64,000 nucleotides of DNA from Micavibrio sp. UBA7657 (GCA_002483465.1 DLHX01000010.1:62001-126000), one strand, 5' to 3'; numbered from the stretch's first letter, positions 1-8,920 are shown. A program made the numbers and translations. The notes: generated by a model not told the origin, from the sequence alone.

Positions 1-1105
1 GGAACAGCACGCCGCGCTCATTGACCGTCAGCAGCCGCACGAAATCATTGTTGTCCTCGGTTCGCTCGTCGTTCGGCGGCTTGCTCACCTGCATCATGAC
101 GCTGGCCATGCCTTCCATATTCACCAGCACGTCGCGCGCCGATTGATCCATGCCGGGTGTCGTATAATAACGCTGCCATTGCAACGCCCCGCCATTCACA
201 TCAACGGCCATCACCCAGCCTGCATTGTTTCCACCGCTCAAAGGCTCCGTCTCGCCAACAGCAATGAACAAATCTTTTTTCAGCGACGCCGCCTTGCTCA
301 GCTTTGCCATTCTGCCGCGCGGATATTGTTGTTGCCACACCAGACTGCCGTCGCCGTTGAGCATGAGCAACCAGCCGCCGATGCGCCCGTCTTCACCGCG
401 TAAATATCCCGCACCGATATAATGATCGCCTACCGGATTGAGGCCGAGAATGCGGTTATCCAGACCGGGCTGATAACCATGGCTGTCCTTCACCGCGCCC
501 TTCGCATCGAGGTGATAGATCACCGCGTGAAACAATTCTTTCTTCTCATCGCCCGCCGACGCCGAAAGAATAAATCCCGTGCCTTTCGTCTGCGCGATCA
601 TGTCGTCGGGCACCAGCGATGAAACGCCGGGCGCGGCAACCGTTTTCTGACCGGTGAGTTTTCCCGTCTTGTCAAAAAAGCCAAGCCATGGTGCTGCACG
701 CGAATTTTTATCCATCACCGCACCGAGCACGACAAAGCCCTCCGGCACTAACAATAATTTCTTCACGTAGGAAAGATTTTTCACCGGGTGCGCCGCTTCC
801 CAGACCACGCGGCCGCGATTGTCGAATTCAGCCAGCAGCACGGATTTCTCCGGCTTGCCGAACGCCATCACCTCGCCCGCCGCGACGGCATTGCCGCTCT
901 CGACCACGACCGAAGAGGCAAAGCGCTCATCCGTATTCATCTCACCATGTGTGGCATCCCAGACATTATAAGCCCCGTATTCCGCCTTCATCATGTCAAA
1001 GATCAGTTCGCGCTGCAGCGTGCAGTCGCGCGGCAACCCTGCCGCCGCCGCGGGGGCCGCGAGGGCAAAAAGAATGCCGAACTTGAGGAAAAATCTGGCG
1101 ATCAT
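1..1105 (-). CDS. Secreted beta-propeller-like protein, 3' end outside window
   Basis: The reading frame is open from the ATG at 1105 to the window edge (368 codons, no stop seen). Residues 1-22 form a signal peptide: basic start, hydrophobic core FGILFALAAPAAAA, then GLPRDC. The rest holds regularly spaced strands of the form hydrophobic-D-x-x-G-x-x-x-W, for example FDNRGRVVW near residue 95, LNGDGSLVWQ near 251 and VDVNGGALQW near 304. That pattern is typical of PQQ-like or BamB-like beta-propeller blades. It is probably an exported or periplasmic propeller; partner and ligand are unknown. It is transcribed divergently from the glycosyltransferase, with 65 bp between the starts. The family assignment rests on repeat spacing only. 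Confidence 0.7.
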   Translation of the reverse strand, partial: MIARFFLKFGILFALAAPAAAAGLPRDCTLQRELIFDMMKAEYGAYNVWDATHGEMNTDERFASSVVVESGNAVAAGEVMAFGKPEKSVLLAEFDNRGRVVWEAAHPVKNLSYVKKLLLVPEGFVVLGAVMDKNSRAAPWLGFFDKTGKLTGQKTVAAPGVSSLVPDDMIAQTKGTGFILSASAGDEKKELFHAVIYHLDAKGAVKDSHGYQPGLDNRILGLNPVGDHYIGAGYLRGEDGRIGGWLLMLNGDGSLVWQQQYPRGRMAKLSKAASLKKDLFIAVGETEPLSGGNNAGWVMAVDVNGGALQWQRYYTTPGMDQSARDVLVNMEGMASVMMQVSKPPNDERTEDNNDFVRLLTVNERGVLF

Positions 1106-1170
1106 GGGTTCATATACCTTGGCCTTAGTGTAGGATTGGAGGAATTAAAAGTCCACGCACTTGAGGCTGA

Positions 1171-2214
1171 ATGAAAATATTGATTATTAGCGATGCCTGG
1201 CATCCGCAGCTCAACGGCGTGGTGCGAACTTATGAGTATCTGGCAGAAGAGCTGGTCAAGGAAGGGCACGAGGTCAGGGTCATCGGCCCCGCCGATTTTC
1301 CCTTCAAAATTCCCATGCTGGGCTATGCCGAGATCGAACTGGTGATCGGCGCCTATGGCCGCCTGGCGAAAATGATCGATGCAGAAAAGCCGCAGCACAT
1401 CCATATCGCCACCGAAGGGCCACTCGGGTTAGCCGGGCGCAGATACTGCGTTAAAAGAAAAATCCCGTTCACGACCTCGTATCACACGCAATTCCCCGAT
1501 TACGTCGCCAAGCGCTTCGGCCATTACGTGCCGTTTCTTCATGGACCGACCCATTTCCTCGCCAAGCGTTTCGTGCGTTGGTTCCATGCGCCCGCTGGCG
1601 CAGTGCTGGTTGCCACACCGAGCCTCGAGGCGCAGCTTCAGGACTGGGGATTCAAGGTGCCGCTCCTTCGTTTCTCGCGCGGGGTAAATCTCGATCTCTT
1701 CTTCCCCGGTGAAAAAACGTTATTCAGTAATCTGAAAAAGCCGGTCGCGCTTTATGTCGGGCGAATCGCCATCGAGAAAAATCTGGAAGACTTCCTGTCC
1801 ATGGACTGGCCGGGCTCCAAAGTGCTGGTCGGCGACGGACCCAGCCTGCCTTTCCTGAAAAACAAATATCCGGACGTGCACTTCGCCGGAAAAAAAACTG
1901 GCGCGGAACTCGCGGAATGTTACCGCTCCGCCGACCTGTTCGTTTTCCCTTCGCGCACAGATACGTTCGGTATCGTATTGGTGGAAGCGCTCGCGTCAGG
2001 CCTGCCTGTCGCGGCTTATGACGTCACCGGACCAAAAGACATCGTCACGGATTCTTCCCTCGGAGCCTTGCACGATTCCGATCTCGGCCTCGCCGCGCGC
2101 GAAGCCCTGAAAAACGGCAACGCGCAGGCCCGTTCACATCACGTAAAGCACAACTACACATGGGAAAACGCCGCCCGGCAGTTCCTCGGCGCCATTGAAA
2201 ACTACTGCGTTTGA
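1171..2214 (+). CDS. GT4-family glycosyltransferase (GDP-mannose-dependent alpha-mannosyltransferase type)
   Basis: This is a 347-residue GT-B fold glycosyltransferase. The N-terminal domain begins MKILIISDAWHPQLNGVV and contains the acceptor-side segment TTSYHTQFPDYV near residue 110. The C-terminal nucleotide-sugar domain carries LYVGRIAIEKNLEDFL, LVGDGPSLPFL and SRTDTFGIVLVEALASGLPV. In the last motif the usual E-x7-E is D-x7-E, which is common in the MgtA/PimB-like branch of GT4. The likely role is transfer of a hexose, probably mannose, to a lipid or glycan at the inner face of the cytoplasmic membrane. The acceptor cannot be read from sequence. The start has GAGG just upstream. CpdR follows after 14 bp, so the two may be co-transcribed. 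Confidence 0.85.
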   Translation: MKILIISDAWHPQLNGVVRTYEYLAEELVKEGHEVRVIGPADFPFKIPMLGYAEIELVIGAYGRLAKMIDAEKPQHIHIATEGPLGLAGRRYCVKRKIPFTTSYHTQFPDYVAKRFGHYVPFLHGPTHFLAKRFVRWFHAPAGAVLVATPSLEAQLQDWGFKVPLLRFSRGVNLDLFFPGEKTLFSNLKKPVALYVGRIAIEKNLEDFLSMDWPGSKVLVGDGPSLPFLKNKYPDVHFAGKKTGAELAECYRSADLFVFPSRTDTFGIVLVEALASGLPVAAYDVTGPKDIVTDSSLGALHDSDLGLAAREALKNGNAQARSHHVKHNYTWENAARQFLGAIENYCV

Positions 2215-2228
2215 TATAAGCTCCCGCC

Positions 2229-2588
2229 ATGGCTCATATCCTGCTGGCTGAAGACGATAAATCCATGTGCGGATTCCTCTCCGCTGCGCTTGAGCGCGCC
2301 GGGCATCGGGTCAGCGTCACAAATGACGGGCTGGAGGCGCTGGAAGCCTTGAACGGCATTGAGGCCTTCGACCTGCTGCTCGCCGATATCGTCATGCCGG
2401 GCATGGACGGAATTGAACTCGCCCAGCGTGCCGTCCAGATCCGCCCCGGCCTGAAAGTCATGTTTATTACCGGCTTTGCCGCCATGACCATGGAAAGCGG
2501 CAATCCCGCCCTCAAAAACACCCGGGTTTTATCCAAACCCTTCCACCTCAACTACCTCGTTGAACAGGTCGAAACCTTACTTTCTTAA
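2229..2588 (+). CDS. cpdR: Single-domain response regulator, CpdR-like
   Basis: This 119-residue protein is only a receiver domain, with no output domain. The acidic pocket is E8/D9/D10, the phospho-acceptor is D53 in LLLADIVMPGMDGIELA, the switch Thr is T81 in MFITGFAA, and the conserved Lys is K103 in LSKPFH. The stretch DIVMPGMDGIELA...VMFITGFAA...VLSKPFHL is characteristic of alphaproteobacterial CpdR. In Caulobacter the unphosphorylated form primes ClpXP for cell-cycle proteolysis. Assignment to CpdR rather than another CheY-like protein is by motif resemblance. No kinase or ClpXP gene lies nearby. No good Shine-Dalgarno precedes the ATG, which fits coupling to the upstream glycosyltransferase. 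Confidence 0.8.
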   Translation: MAHILLAEDDKSMCGFLSAALERAGHRVSVTNDGLEALEALNGIEAFDLLLADIVMPGMDGIELAQRAVQIRPGLKVMFITGFAAMTMESGNPALKNTRVLSKPFHLNYLVEQVETLLS

Positions 2589-2748
2589 GATATTTTGCGC
2601 CGCCAAAACCTGTATTCAGCAAAATCAATAGCTTAGATCGATTTTCTTGTGGAAATTACCTACAAATTTAATCAAATTTTAAAGTCACCCCGGTTAATAT
2701 AGAATGTGGATGTGTGTGTAATATTTTTCGCATTCCGGAGCGGGTTTT

Positions 2749-3852
2749 TTGAGCATTTTGAAACAAATTGAAAGACTGGCGCGGGATCAGTCAGGGATGA
2801 CCCTGATTGATGTGGCCCTTCTTATGACCATGCTTGGCCTGATCCTGGTCCCGCTGATTTCACAATTCAACAGATGGAAAATCGACAACGAGAGAGGCCT
2901 GACGAACCAGCATTACACCGCCATCGACAAGGCCATCGAGGATTTTTATTTCCAGAAAGGCCGTTATCCCTGTCCTGCCCGATTAAACATTAACTCTACT
3001 GATGCTGCCTACGGACAGGAAGCCTGCACCGACAATACTTTAAAATTTTCCAGCAATACGGTCATGATCGGTGCGGTTCCGTTCGCCACATTGAAAATTC
3101 CGCCAGAAACAAATCTGGATGGCTGGTCGAACAAGATCACCTACGCTGTTACCGCATCGCAGGCTGACCCGACGGCAATCTTTGGCTCTGGCGCAATACG
3201 GGTCGTGGGCCGCAAGCAACTAAGCACATATGAATGCACTCCAACTCCTTCAGATTACGACCCTGTGGGAGCTCTTCATTATGTGTTCGTATCTCACGGC
3301 CCTACGGGCCTCGGCGCATTCACTGCCGATGGCGTTGCGCGCACGGGCTGTCCTGGTGCCGGCACCACGGCTGACGCCGATAATTGCATCAACGACAATA
3401 GATTCACGCATTCAGTCTGCATGGGAAGCAGCACCGGCTCCGACTTTTATGATGATATAGTTGCAATCAAGGGAAATGTTCCGTCAAAAATGTGGCAGGA
3501 TACAGTCAGCGCCAGTCAAGACATCATAAGCAATGCCGAGAGCGTGGGAATAAACACCAGCAATCCACAGACGGCACTGCATGTCACGGGGAATATCAAG
3601 GCGCTCAATACCGACTCGAATACGATTTGCGCCGAGAACGGTTCAGGATGTTTCACGGCGACAATGCTCGGCGGCACCGACCCGCTGATGAGATGCGGCA
3701 GCAATCCGGGAGCAACATCGAGCGCGATGTCAGGCATCGGCGAAGCGCGCGCAAAATGCCAATCGGGCTACACGGCTTTTAAAGTTGAATGCCCTGACGG
3801 GCAATTTATCAAGGCACTGGATACCAACGGGGGACTCATATGCGGAAATTAA
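2749..3852 (+). CDS. Large prepilin-like protein A
   Basis: This 367-residue protein starts at TTG 2749, eight bases after GGAG. A short basic leader ends in QSG, followed by MTLIDVALLMTMLGLILVP, a class III signal peptide and pilin helix with predicted cleavage G16|M17. The residue at mature +5 is Asp (D21) instead of the near-invariant Glu. A globular part with GRYPCPAR (shared with the next two proteins) follows. Near the C-terminus, SVGINTSNPQTALHVTGNIK resembles the strand motif found before tail-fibre or adhesin tips, and the end is Cys-containing. It is first in a three-gene set of similar prepilins. Likely an inner-membrane-inserted pilin or pseudopilin with an adhesive tail; the function is inferred. 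Confidence 0.75.
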   Translation: MSILKQIERLARDQSGMTLIDVALLMTMLGLILVPLISQFNRWKIDNERGLTNQHYTAIDKAIEDFYFQKGRYPCPARLNINSTDAAYGQEACTDNTLKFSSNTVMIGAVPFATLKIPPETNLDGWSNKITYAVTASQADPTAIFGSGAIRVVGRKQLSTYECTPTPSDYDPVGALHYVFVSHGPTGLGAFTADGVARTGCPGAGTTADADNCINDNRFTHSVCMGSSTGSDFYDDIVAIKGNVPSKMWQDTVSASQDIISNAESVGINTSNPQTALHVTGNIKALNTDSNTICAENGSGCFTATMLGGTDPLMRCGSNPGATSSAMSGIGEARAKCQSGYTAFKVECPDGQFIKALDTNGGLICGN

Positions 3853-3875
3853 ACACACTCATGGGAGACAAAAAC

Positions 3876-6014
3876 ATGAAAGTGTCTTGCAAGGGATTTA
3901 CGCTCATCGAAATGGCGATGGTGATCATGATCCTCGGCTTGCTGGTGGCATCATTGATGCCTTTATACGGCCTTTACCAGAAGCAGGAGGAAATAAGCAA
4001 CACGGACGTCAACGTGACGGTCGCAACCAGCGCCCTCGGCGCATTCCGTTCGATTCATGGGCGCTATCCCTGCCCGGCTTCGATGACGCAGAATCGTAAT
4101 AATCCCTTGTATGGCCGCGAAGATTGCACCAGCACGCAAACGGTCGCAGCCGGAGCCTGCACGGTCGACGAAGGCCTGTGCGTTGAGCGCAGCCGCCGCA
4201 CCGCCTTCCCTCACATTTTTCCTGAAGGAAACGCAAGAAACGAATCGCCGCGCGTAATTGTCGGCGCGCTTCCGTTCCGTAATCTTAATCTTGAAGAAAG
4301 CCAAGGCTACGATTCATACGATCACAAAATCATGTATGTCGTCACCGAAAACCTGACTTGCGATAAATGCTTTGCGGCCAACGGTGGCGGTATCGATATC
4401 ATCAACGAAGAAGGCATCAGCATCCTCCCTCAAATCGGACAGGCGCACTTCCTTGTCATGAGCGCCGGCAAGAATGGCGCAGGCGCGTACGATAAAACTG
4501 GCGGGCGGTTAGACTGCCCCGGGACCGGCCTTGAAAGAGACAACTGTAATTATAAAAACAATCCTGCCCAGGACGCGACATATCGCCTGTCCACCATCAG
4601 CACCGCCGACAGCGATGATGAATTCGACGATGTGCTGAATTATTTCACGCAGGATGAAATTCCCGCCTGGCAGCTGTCAGCAAATCCACAGGCCCCGCTC
4701 GCCATCCATCAAAAAGCCACGGGTGGAAATGTCGCAATCCTGAAACAGGAAGATGACGTCGATCAAAGAGGCGAAGTCGGCGGCGCAGTCCGCGCCAGCG
4801 TCGATCCCACTCTTGATCCCGCTCTTTATCCAACTGGAAAGTTCATGGTCAACGAACTTTGCAACGCCATGAGCGATGAATGTTTCAAACCTGAACTTGT
4901 CGCCGGCAAATTTGTGGATACGGCCAAGGGCAATATCAGAACCGGCGGCATGCGTTGCCCCGGCGACGACACGATCGGCGGCACAGGCAATTTCATGGTC
5001 GGCATCGAGGATGGCCAGCCTATCTGCGATAGCGCTGTAACCAGTGAATGCCCTTTAGGTTCGATATTAGTCGGCGTGAACGATGACGGCACGCTGAATT
5101 GCAAAACCCCCGATCCGCTTCCTTGCGACGGCTTTTCCGTCTCCATGTGCAACACGATCGTATCGGTGCCGGGCGGGGCGCACGGTAGCACTTATACCGC
5201 GCGCGCAGGAGCATCTCAGGAGCGTATATACCGTTGCCAAAGCGGTTCGTGGGTAATCGAGAGTGATGTTCAGGGCGTCTGCAACTGCACGCCGGGCACT
5301 GTTTCAACAACAACAGGGGCGTGCGCTGCCGGATCAACGGGGACAGTCACTACAACTGTGACCCGCACCTGCCCTGACGGAACACTGACAACCACAGACA
5401 ATTCCGGATCAGCATGCGTATGTGCGCCTGACCAAAGAAATGGCACGCGGCCCTGCCCGGCTGGATATACCGGCTCGATCGCCACAGTATCCACCCATTC
5501 ATGCCCTGACGGCGCATGGAGTCCTTATGTTGACGTGCCTAACGGTATCAACAGCTGCACATGCCGGAACAATGAAACCAGGACGACAAGCTGCACCGGC
5601 GGCCTGACGGGCACTGGCAAGGTCGAGAACAGAACGGTTACCTGCGGCCCCGGCGGCAGTGTCACGTACGGCCCCTGGACCGAAGTCAGCTACAACTGCA
5701 ACTGCGATCCCAGAACGGTCCAGGAACCTTTCCCCTGCCCGGCGGGCCAGACAGGAAGCATTATTAAAAGCAGGACGCTGCAATGCCCAAGCGGCGCATG
5801 GACGGCATGGACAACTATTCCCGGCGGCAATCGTTGCGAACCTATTCCGCCCGTGGTCTGTAACTGGCAAAAAAATTCCAACGAAACCACACCGTCGGAT
5901 TTTGCCGTAGGCAAAAATATGCAAAGCGGTTGTGCTTGCGGGGACAGCGGACAATGCTTTACCAGGGTAGGCAACGGCAAGTTCATTAACTATACTTCAT
6001 GCAGTTGCAATTAA
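3876..6014 (+). CDS. Large prepilin-like protein B with Cys-rich repeat tail
   Basis: The start at ATG 3876 has GGGAGA eight bases upstream. The frame is open to 3840, but starting there would overlap the previous gene. The 712-residue product begins MKVSCKGFTLIEMAMVIMIL, a canonical G|F type IV prepilin site with Glu at +5. The pilin-fold region carries GRYPCPAS. A middle region has FMVGIEDGQPICDS-like strands, and the C-terminal third has four Cys-rich modules of about 47 residues (roughly DNA 5280-5850). These have the pattern C-x-C ... PCPAGxTGSI ... CPxGAW ... C. The modules probably form disulfide-bonded, adhesin-like domains after export. It is the largest of the three tandem prepilins and is too long for an ordinary shaft pilin, so a tip or minor pilin is more likely. 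Confidence 0.75.
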   Translation: MKVSCKGFTLIEMAMVIMILGLLVASLMPLYGLYQKQEEISNTDVNVTVATSALGAFRSIHGRYPCPASMTQNRNNPLYGREDCTSTQTVAAGACTVDEGLCVERSRRTAFPHIFPEGNARNESPRVIVGALPFRNLNLEESQGYDSYDHKIMYVVTENLTCDKCFAANGGGIDIINEEGISILPQIGQAHFLVMSAGKNGAGAYDKTGGRLDCPGTGLERDNCNYKNNPAQDATYRLSTISTADSDDEFDDVLNYFTQDEIPAWQLSANPQAPLAIHQKATGGNVAILKQEDDVDQRGEVGGAVRASVDPTLDPALYPTGKFMVNELCNAMSDECFKPELVAGKFVDTAKGNIRTGGMRCPGDDTIGGTGNFMVGIEDGQPICDSAVTSECPLGSILVGVNDDGTLNCKTPDPLPCDGFSVSMCNTIVSVPGGAHGSTYTARAGASQERIYRCQSGSWVIESDVQGVCNCTPGTVSTTTGACAAGSTGTVTTTVTRTCPDGTLTTTDNSGSACVCAPDQRNGTRPCPAGYTGSIATVSTHSCPDGAWSPYVDVPNGINSCTCRNNETRTTSCTGGLTGTGKVENRTVTCGPGGSVTYGPWTEVSYNCNCDPRTVQEPFPCPAGQTGSIIKSRTLQCPSGAWTAWTTIPGGNRCEPIPPVVCNWQKNSNETTPSDFAVGKNMQSGCACGDSGQCFTRVGNGKFINYTSCSCN

Positions 6015-6025
6015 GGTGAGCGCAC

Positions 6026-7327
6026 TTGCTGATAGAACCATGTAAAAAAAACCGGGGCTTCACCACCATCGAATTGGCGATCGTCATCGTCATTTTCGGC
6101 ATGATGATGATGGGTGTCATGACCGCGTTTCAATTTTACACTATCCATCAACGCGAGGAACGCACGGAGCAAGCTTTCAAGATTTCGCAGGCATCCGTAC
6201 AGGCTTTTCTTGGCAACAAGCGTCACTACCCCTGTCCCGCCAGCCCGACCGCCGAGCAGGGATCGGATGAATATGGCCGCGAGCAAAGAGATGCGGCCAC
6301 AGGCAAGTGCCTTCAGATCAGTGATGAATTTTCAACGACAACACGCGACCAGGATAACAGGGGCGACCTCGACGTTGTTCTGGTCGGCTCGGTGCCCTTC
6401 AAGACGATGCTTGACCCTGACGATGACGGTAGCCAGGAGGACAAGGTCACCACCGGCATTCCCCTGACTGATGCGTCCACCTATGACGGTTATGGCCGCC
6501 GCCTGACTTATGCCGTAACAGAAGCTTTGACCGACCCTGCACGTTATAACGATGCCTCTGGCACGATCCTCGTGGTCGACGAACATAATCAGCCATTGGT
6601 TGAGGTAAATGAGGATCTAAACGATAATCAAACCCTCGACCCGGGCGAGGACGTAAACAATAATAACAAACTCGATCCTGGTCTGTACGCCCATTTTGCC
6701 CTTATCTCGTATGGGGAAAACGGGCGCGGTGCATCTATGCCCAACGGTACTAAGGTTGAAGATTGCCCATCTTCCGTCCCGTCAGCCATTCCTTCCGTAC
6801 CGCAAACAGGTGTCCATGAGATTGAAAACTGTAACCCCACTTGGGGTAAATATCTAAGCGGCCTGCATTACGCAAGCGACCCCTCGTATAATGATGACAC
6901 CGTCAAATTCCTGATCTCGCAGACCTCGGGACTTTGGACTTACGTTCCCGGCACTAACAACAAAATAATGAACACTAACGGCGGCAATGTCGGCTTCGGC
7001 ACGGAAGCGCCCAGCGAAAAACTTGATATTAACGGCAGGCTCCATGCGGATTTTCTGAATGCCGATAAATATTGCGACATAAACGAAAAAAATCTTTGCA
7101 TGAACGCGGCCGCTTTAGGCGGTGATCTTCCGACCATGAAATGTGCCCCCGGCGAAGTCATCACCGGCATTGAAGACAATCGGGTTCATTGCACGCCAGC
7201 CTTCGACGGCAGCTTTACTGCCGGCGCATGTCCCGCCGGGTGCCATGGAACGGGCTTTCAGCGAACTGCCGCCGGCCACACCAGCCTGATCTGCCGTCGT
7301 GACTTCACGAATGGCCGCTGCAATTAA
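6026..7327 (+). CDS. Large prepilin-like protein C with Asp/Asn-rich loop
   Basis: The start is TTG 6026, with AAGGTGAG six bases upstream and 11 bp after the previous stop. The product is 433 residues. It opens MLIEPCKKNRGFTTIELAIV, a type IV prepilin signal with cleavage G|F and Glu at +5, then a hydrophobic helix IVIFGMMMMGVMTAF. HYPCPASP matches the RYPCPA motif of the two upstream proteins. Near residues 196-220 there is a duplicated D-x-N-D-N-x-x-x-D type loop (DLNDNQTLDPGED then VNNNNKLDPG) that looks calcium-binding. The C-terminus carries NVGFGTEAPSEKLDINGRL, the same tail-fibre-like strand motif as protein A. Likely co-transcribed with A and B. Confidence 0.75.
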   Translation: MLIEPCKKNRGFTTIELAIVIVIFGMMMMGVMTAFQFYTIHQREERTEQAFKISQASVQAFLGNKRHYPCPASPTAEQGSDEYGREQRDAATGKCLQISDEFSTTTRDQDNRGDLDVVLVGSVPFKTMLDPDDDGSQEDKVTTGIPLTDASTYDGYGRRLTYAVTEALTDPARYNDASGTILVVDEHNQPLVEVNEDLNDNQTLDPGEDVNNNNKLDPGLYAHFALISYGENGRGASMPNGTKVEDCPSSVPSAIPSVPQTGVHEIENCNPTWGKYLSGLHYASDPSYNDDTVKFLISQTSGLWTYVPGTNNKIMNTNGGNVGFGTEAPSEKLDINGRLHADFLNADKYCDINEKNLCMNAAALGGDLPTMKCAPGEVITGIEDNRVHCTPAFDGSFTAGACPAGCHGTGFQRTAAGHTSLICRRDFTNGRCN

Positions 7328-7390
7328 CATATCGCCAGCAATTACCTTAAATTGAAGCAAAAAGTGGGTGAACTTTAACCCATGCCTTGC

Positions 7391-7396
7391 TATAAT
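7391..7396 (+). promoter_or_regulatory. -10 promoter element TATAAT upstream of the pilus-formation gene
   Basis: A perfect TATAAT followed by GG lies 43 bp before the ATG at 7439. The region 16-18 bases upstream (GTGAAC/TGAACT) is a poor -35 match. If this promoter is used, transcription begins near 7403. That excludes the more upstream in-frame ATG at 7382 and supports the start at 7439, which opens a signal peptide. Confidence 0.45.
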
Positions 7397-7438
7397 GGTT
7401 TTTGTCGCCCCTATCGGGCTTTTCCAGTGCGAAAACTC

Positions 7439-8101
7439 ATGAAAAACACCAGCCTGCTCACATTGCCAGTCCTTCTGTCTGCGCTTGTTTTAAGCCTCCC
7501 GGCGGCCCGTGCTGATGCCCAGGACACGCCCTCTCAGGGTTCCTTGGCCCAGACCGATATCATGCCTGTAAAGGCCGCTTCCGAGGTCAATATAGCCATT
7601 GATGAGTCCAATCCGACCCATCCCCCGGTCAGGCTGACCCCCGATAAATCCGAGCTTATAAGGCTGGACCGCAAGGCCAGCACGGTTCTGGTCGGCGCCC
7701 CGGCTCACCTGAACATCCTGCCCGAAGGCCCCAATACGCTGGTCTTGATCCCCCGCGCGCCCGGAGCCACTTATTTCACGGTCCTGGACGAGGAAAACAA
7801 GATCATCATGCAGCGCCACGTCATCGTCGCCAGCCCCAAGGAAAAATACGTCCGGATCCGTAAATCATGCGCTTCCTCCAAGGGTTGCCAGCCGACACAG
7901 GTTTACTACTGTCCCGATATGTGCCATGAAATTATCCTGAACGATAAACAGGGCATTGAAACGGCCGAATCGGATGAAGTAGGCTCGGAAATCGGCGACG
8001 CCGTCGGGGAAGAAAACGACAAAGATGCCGCTGAAAAGCCCGCTGATAACGAAGACGAAAACGAAGCCGCCCCTGAAGGCGAAGAAACAACTGAAGAATA
8101 A
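7439..8101 (+). CDS. Exported pilus-formation N-terminal-domain protein
   Basis: The start ATG 7439 is chosen because MKNTSLLTLPVLLSALVLSLP...ARADA is a clean Sec signal peptide and a TATAAT lies upstream; the frame is open to 7382. The 220-residue product contains LTPDKSELIRLDRKASTVLVGAPAHLNILPEGPNTLVLIPRAPGATYFTVLD. This is the fold seen at the N-terminus of CpaC/RcpA secretins (the T2SS/T3SS pilus-formation N-terminal family), here as a stand-alone protein. A Cys pair region (CASSKGCQ, CPDMCHE) follows, and the C-terminus is very acidic and low complexity. It may be a periplasmic helper of the CpaC secretin. It is followed 27 bp later by tadD on the same strand. Confidence 0.7.
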   Translation: MKNTSLLTLPVLLSALVLSLPAARADAQDTPSQGSLAQTDIMPVKAASEVNIAIDESNPTHPPVRLTPDKSELIRLDRKASTVLVGAPAHLNILPEGPNTLVLIPRAPGATYFTVLDEENKIIMQRHVIVASPKEKYVRIRKSCASSKGCQPTQVYYCPDMCHEIILNDKQGIETAESDEVGSEIGDAVGEENDKDAAEKPADNEDENEAAPEGEETTEE

Positions 8102-8128
8102 TTTTTTGACCGATAGGGCGACACTACA

Positions 8129-8905
8129 ATGACTTCAAAAATTTCAAAGACCATTTCAAAAACCGCAATGATGGTATCGGCCTGCGCGCTTCTCGCCGCA
8201 TGTCAGACCACGGGATCAAGCACCGCCGCAGGACACGCCGCAGGCGATGGCTCGGTCGATGCCGCGCTCGAGCGCGCCGCTGCCGCTTCCTCTGCCAGCG
8301 GCGATAAAAGACAATCACTCTCGATCCTTGAAAAACTCTACAAGCGCAACAGCGAAGACCCGCAGGTCGCCATCGATTACGCCGCCGCGCTGCGCGAGGC
8401 TGAATATCTGAATCAGGCCGCCATGGTGCTCGCGCCTTTCGCAAACGATAAAAAAAGCCCGCCCGCCGCGAAAACCGAATACGCCGCGATCCAGCTCGCC
8501 CTTGGCAACAACAAGAGCGCTGAGGAATACGCCGTGAAGGCCGTGACGCAGGACGAAAATGATTACCGCGCCTATCACTATCTCGGTATCGCGCTGGACT
8601 CGCAAGGAATGCACAAGGAAGCCGAGCGCGCCTTCCGTAAGGCGCTCGATATGTGGCAGGGCGACCCGATCCCGGTCATGAACAACCTGGCGCTTAACCT
8701 CGCCTCGCAGGATTTCCTCGACGAAGCCGTCGCCATCCTTGAAAAAGCCCAGACCATCGCGCCTGACCGCATCGAGGTCGAGCGCAACCTGCGCATCGTC
8801 CGCACGCTTCAGCAATCGGCCCGCCACGCGCCCAAGCCCGTGGCTAAACCGGCAGCAGCAAGCAAGCCTGCCGTTAAAGCAAACGAAAAACCCGTTTCCA
8901 ATTAA
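8129..8905 (+). CDS. tadD: TadD-like TPR lipoprotein of the Flp pilus system
   Basis: The 258-residue product has a lipoprotein signal ending in LLAAC (Cys25), then an Ala-rich linker and tandem tetratricopeptide repeats from about residue 60 to 220. Typical helices are AIDYAAALREAEYLNQAAMVLAP, YRAYHYLGIALDSQGMHKEAERAFRKAL and NNLALNLASQDFLDEAVAIL. TadD lipoproteins are outer-membrane-associated pilotin-like factors needed for Flp pilus assembly. The gene runs convergent to tadC, with 15 bp between stops, so it is transcribed separately from the core tad genes. The C-terminal tail is Lys/Ala/Pro-rich and probably disordered. Confidence 0.85.
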   Translation: MTSKISKTISKTAMMVSACALLAACQTTGSSTAAGHAAGDGSVDAALERAAAASSASGDKRQSLSILEKLYKRNSEDPQVAIDYAAALREAEYLNQAAMVLAPFANDKKSPPAAKTEYAAIQLALGNNKSAEEYAVKAVTQDENDYRAYHYLGIALDSQGMHKEAERAFRKALDMWQGDPIPVMNNLALNLASQDFLDEAVAILEKAQTIAPDRIEVERNLRIVRTLQQSARHAPKPVAKPAAASKPAVKANEKPVSN

Positions 8906-8920
8906 TTTTCGATTGGCCTC

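Noticed and set aside
143..1174. Several short plus-strand frames at the left edge
   Set aside because: They lie opposite a continuous minus-strand frame with a signal peptide and propeller-like repeats.
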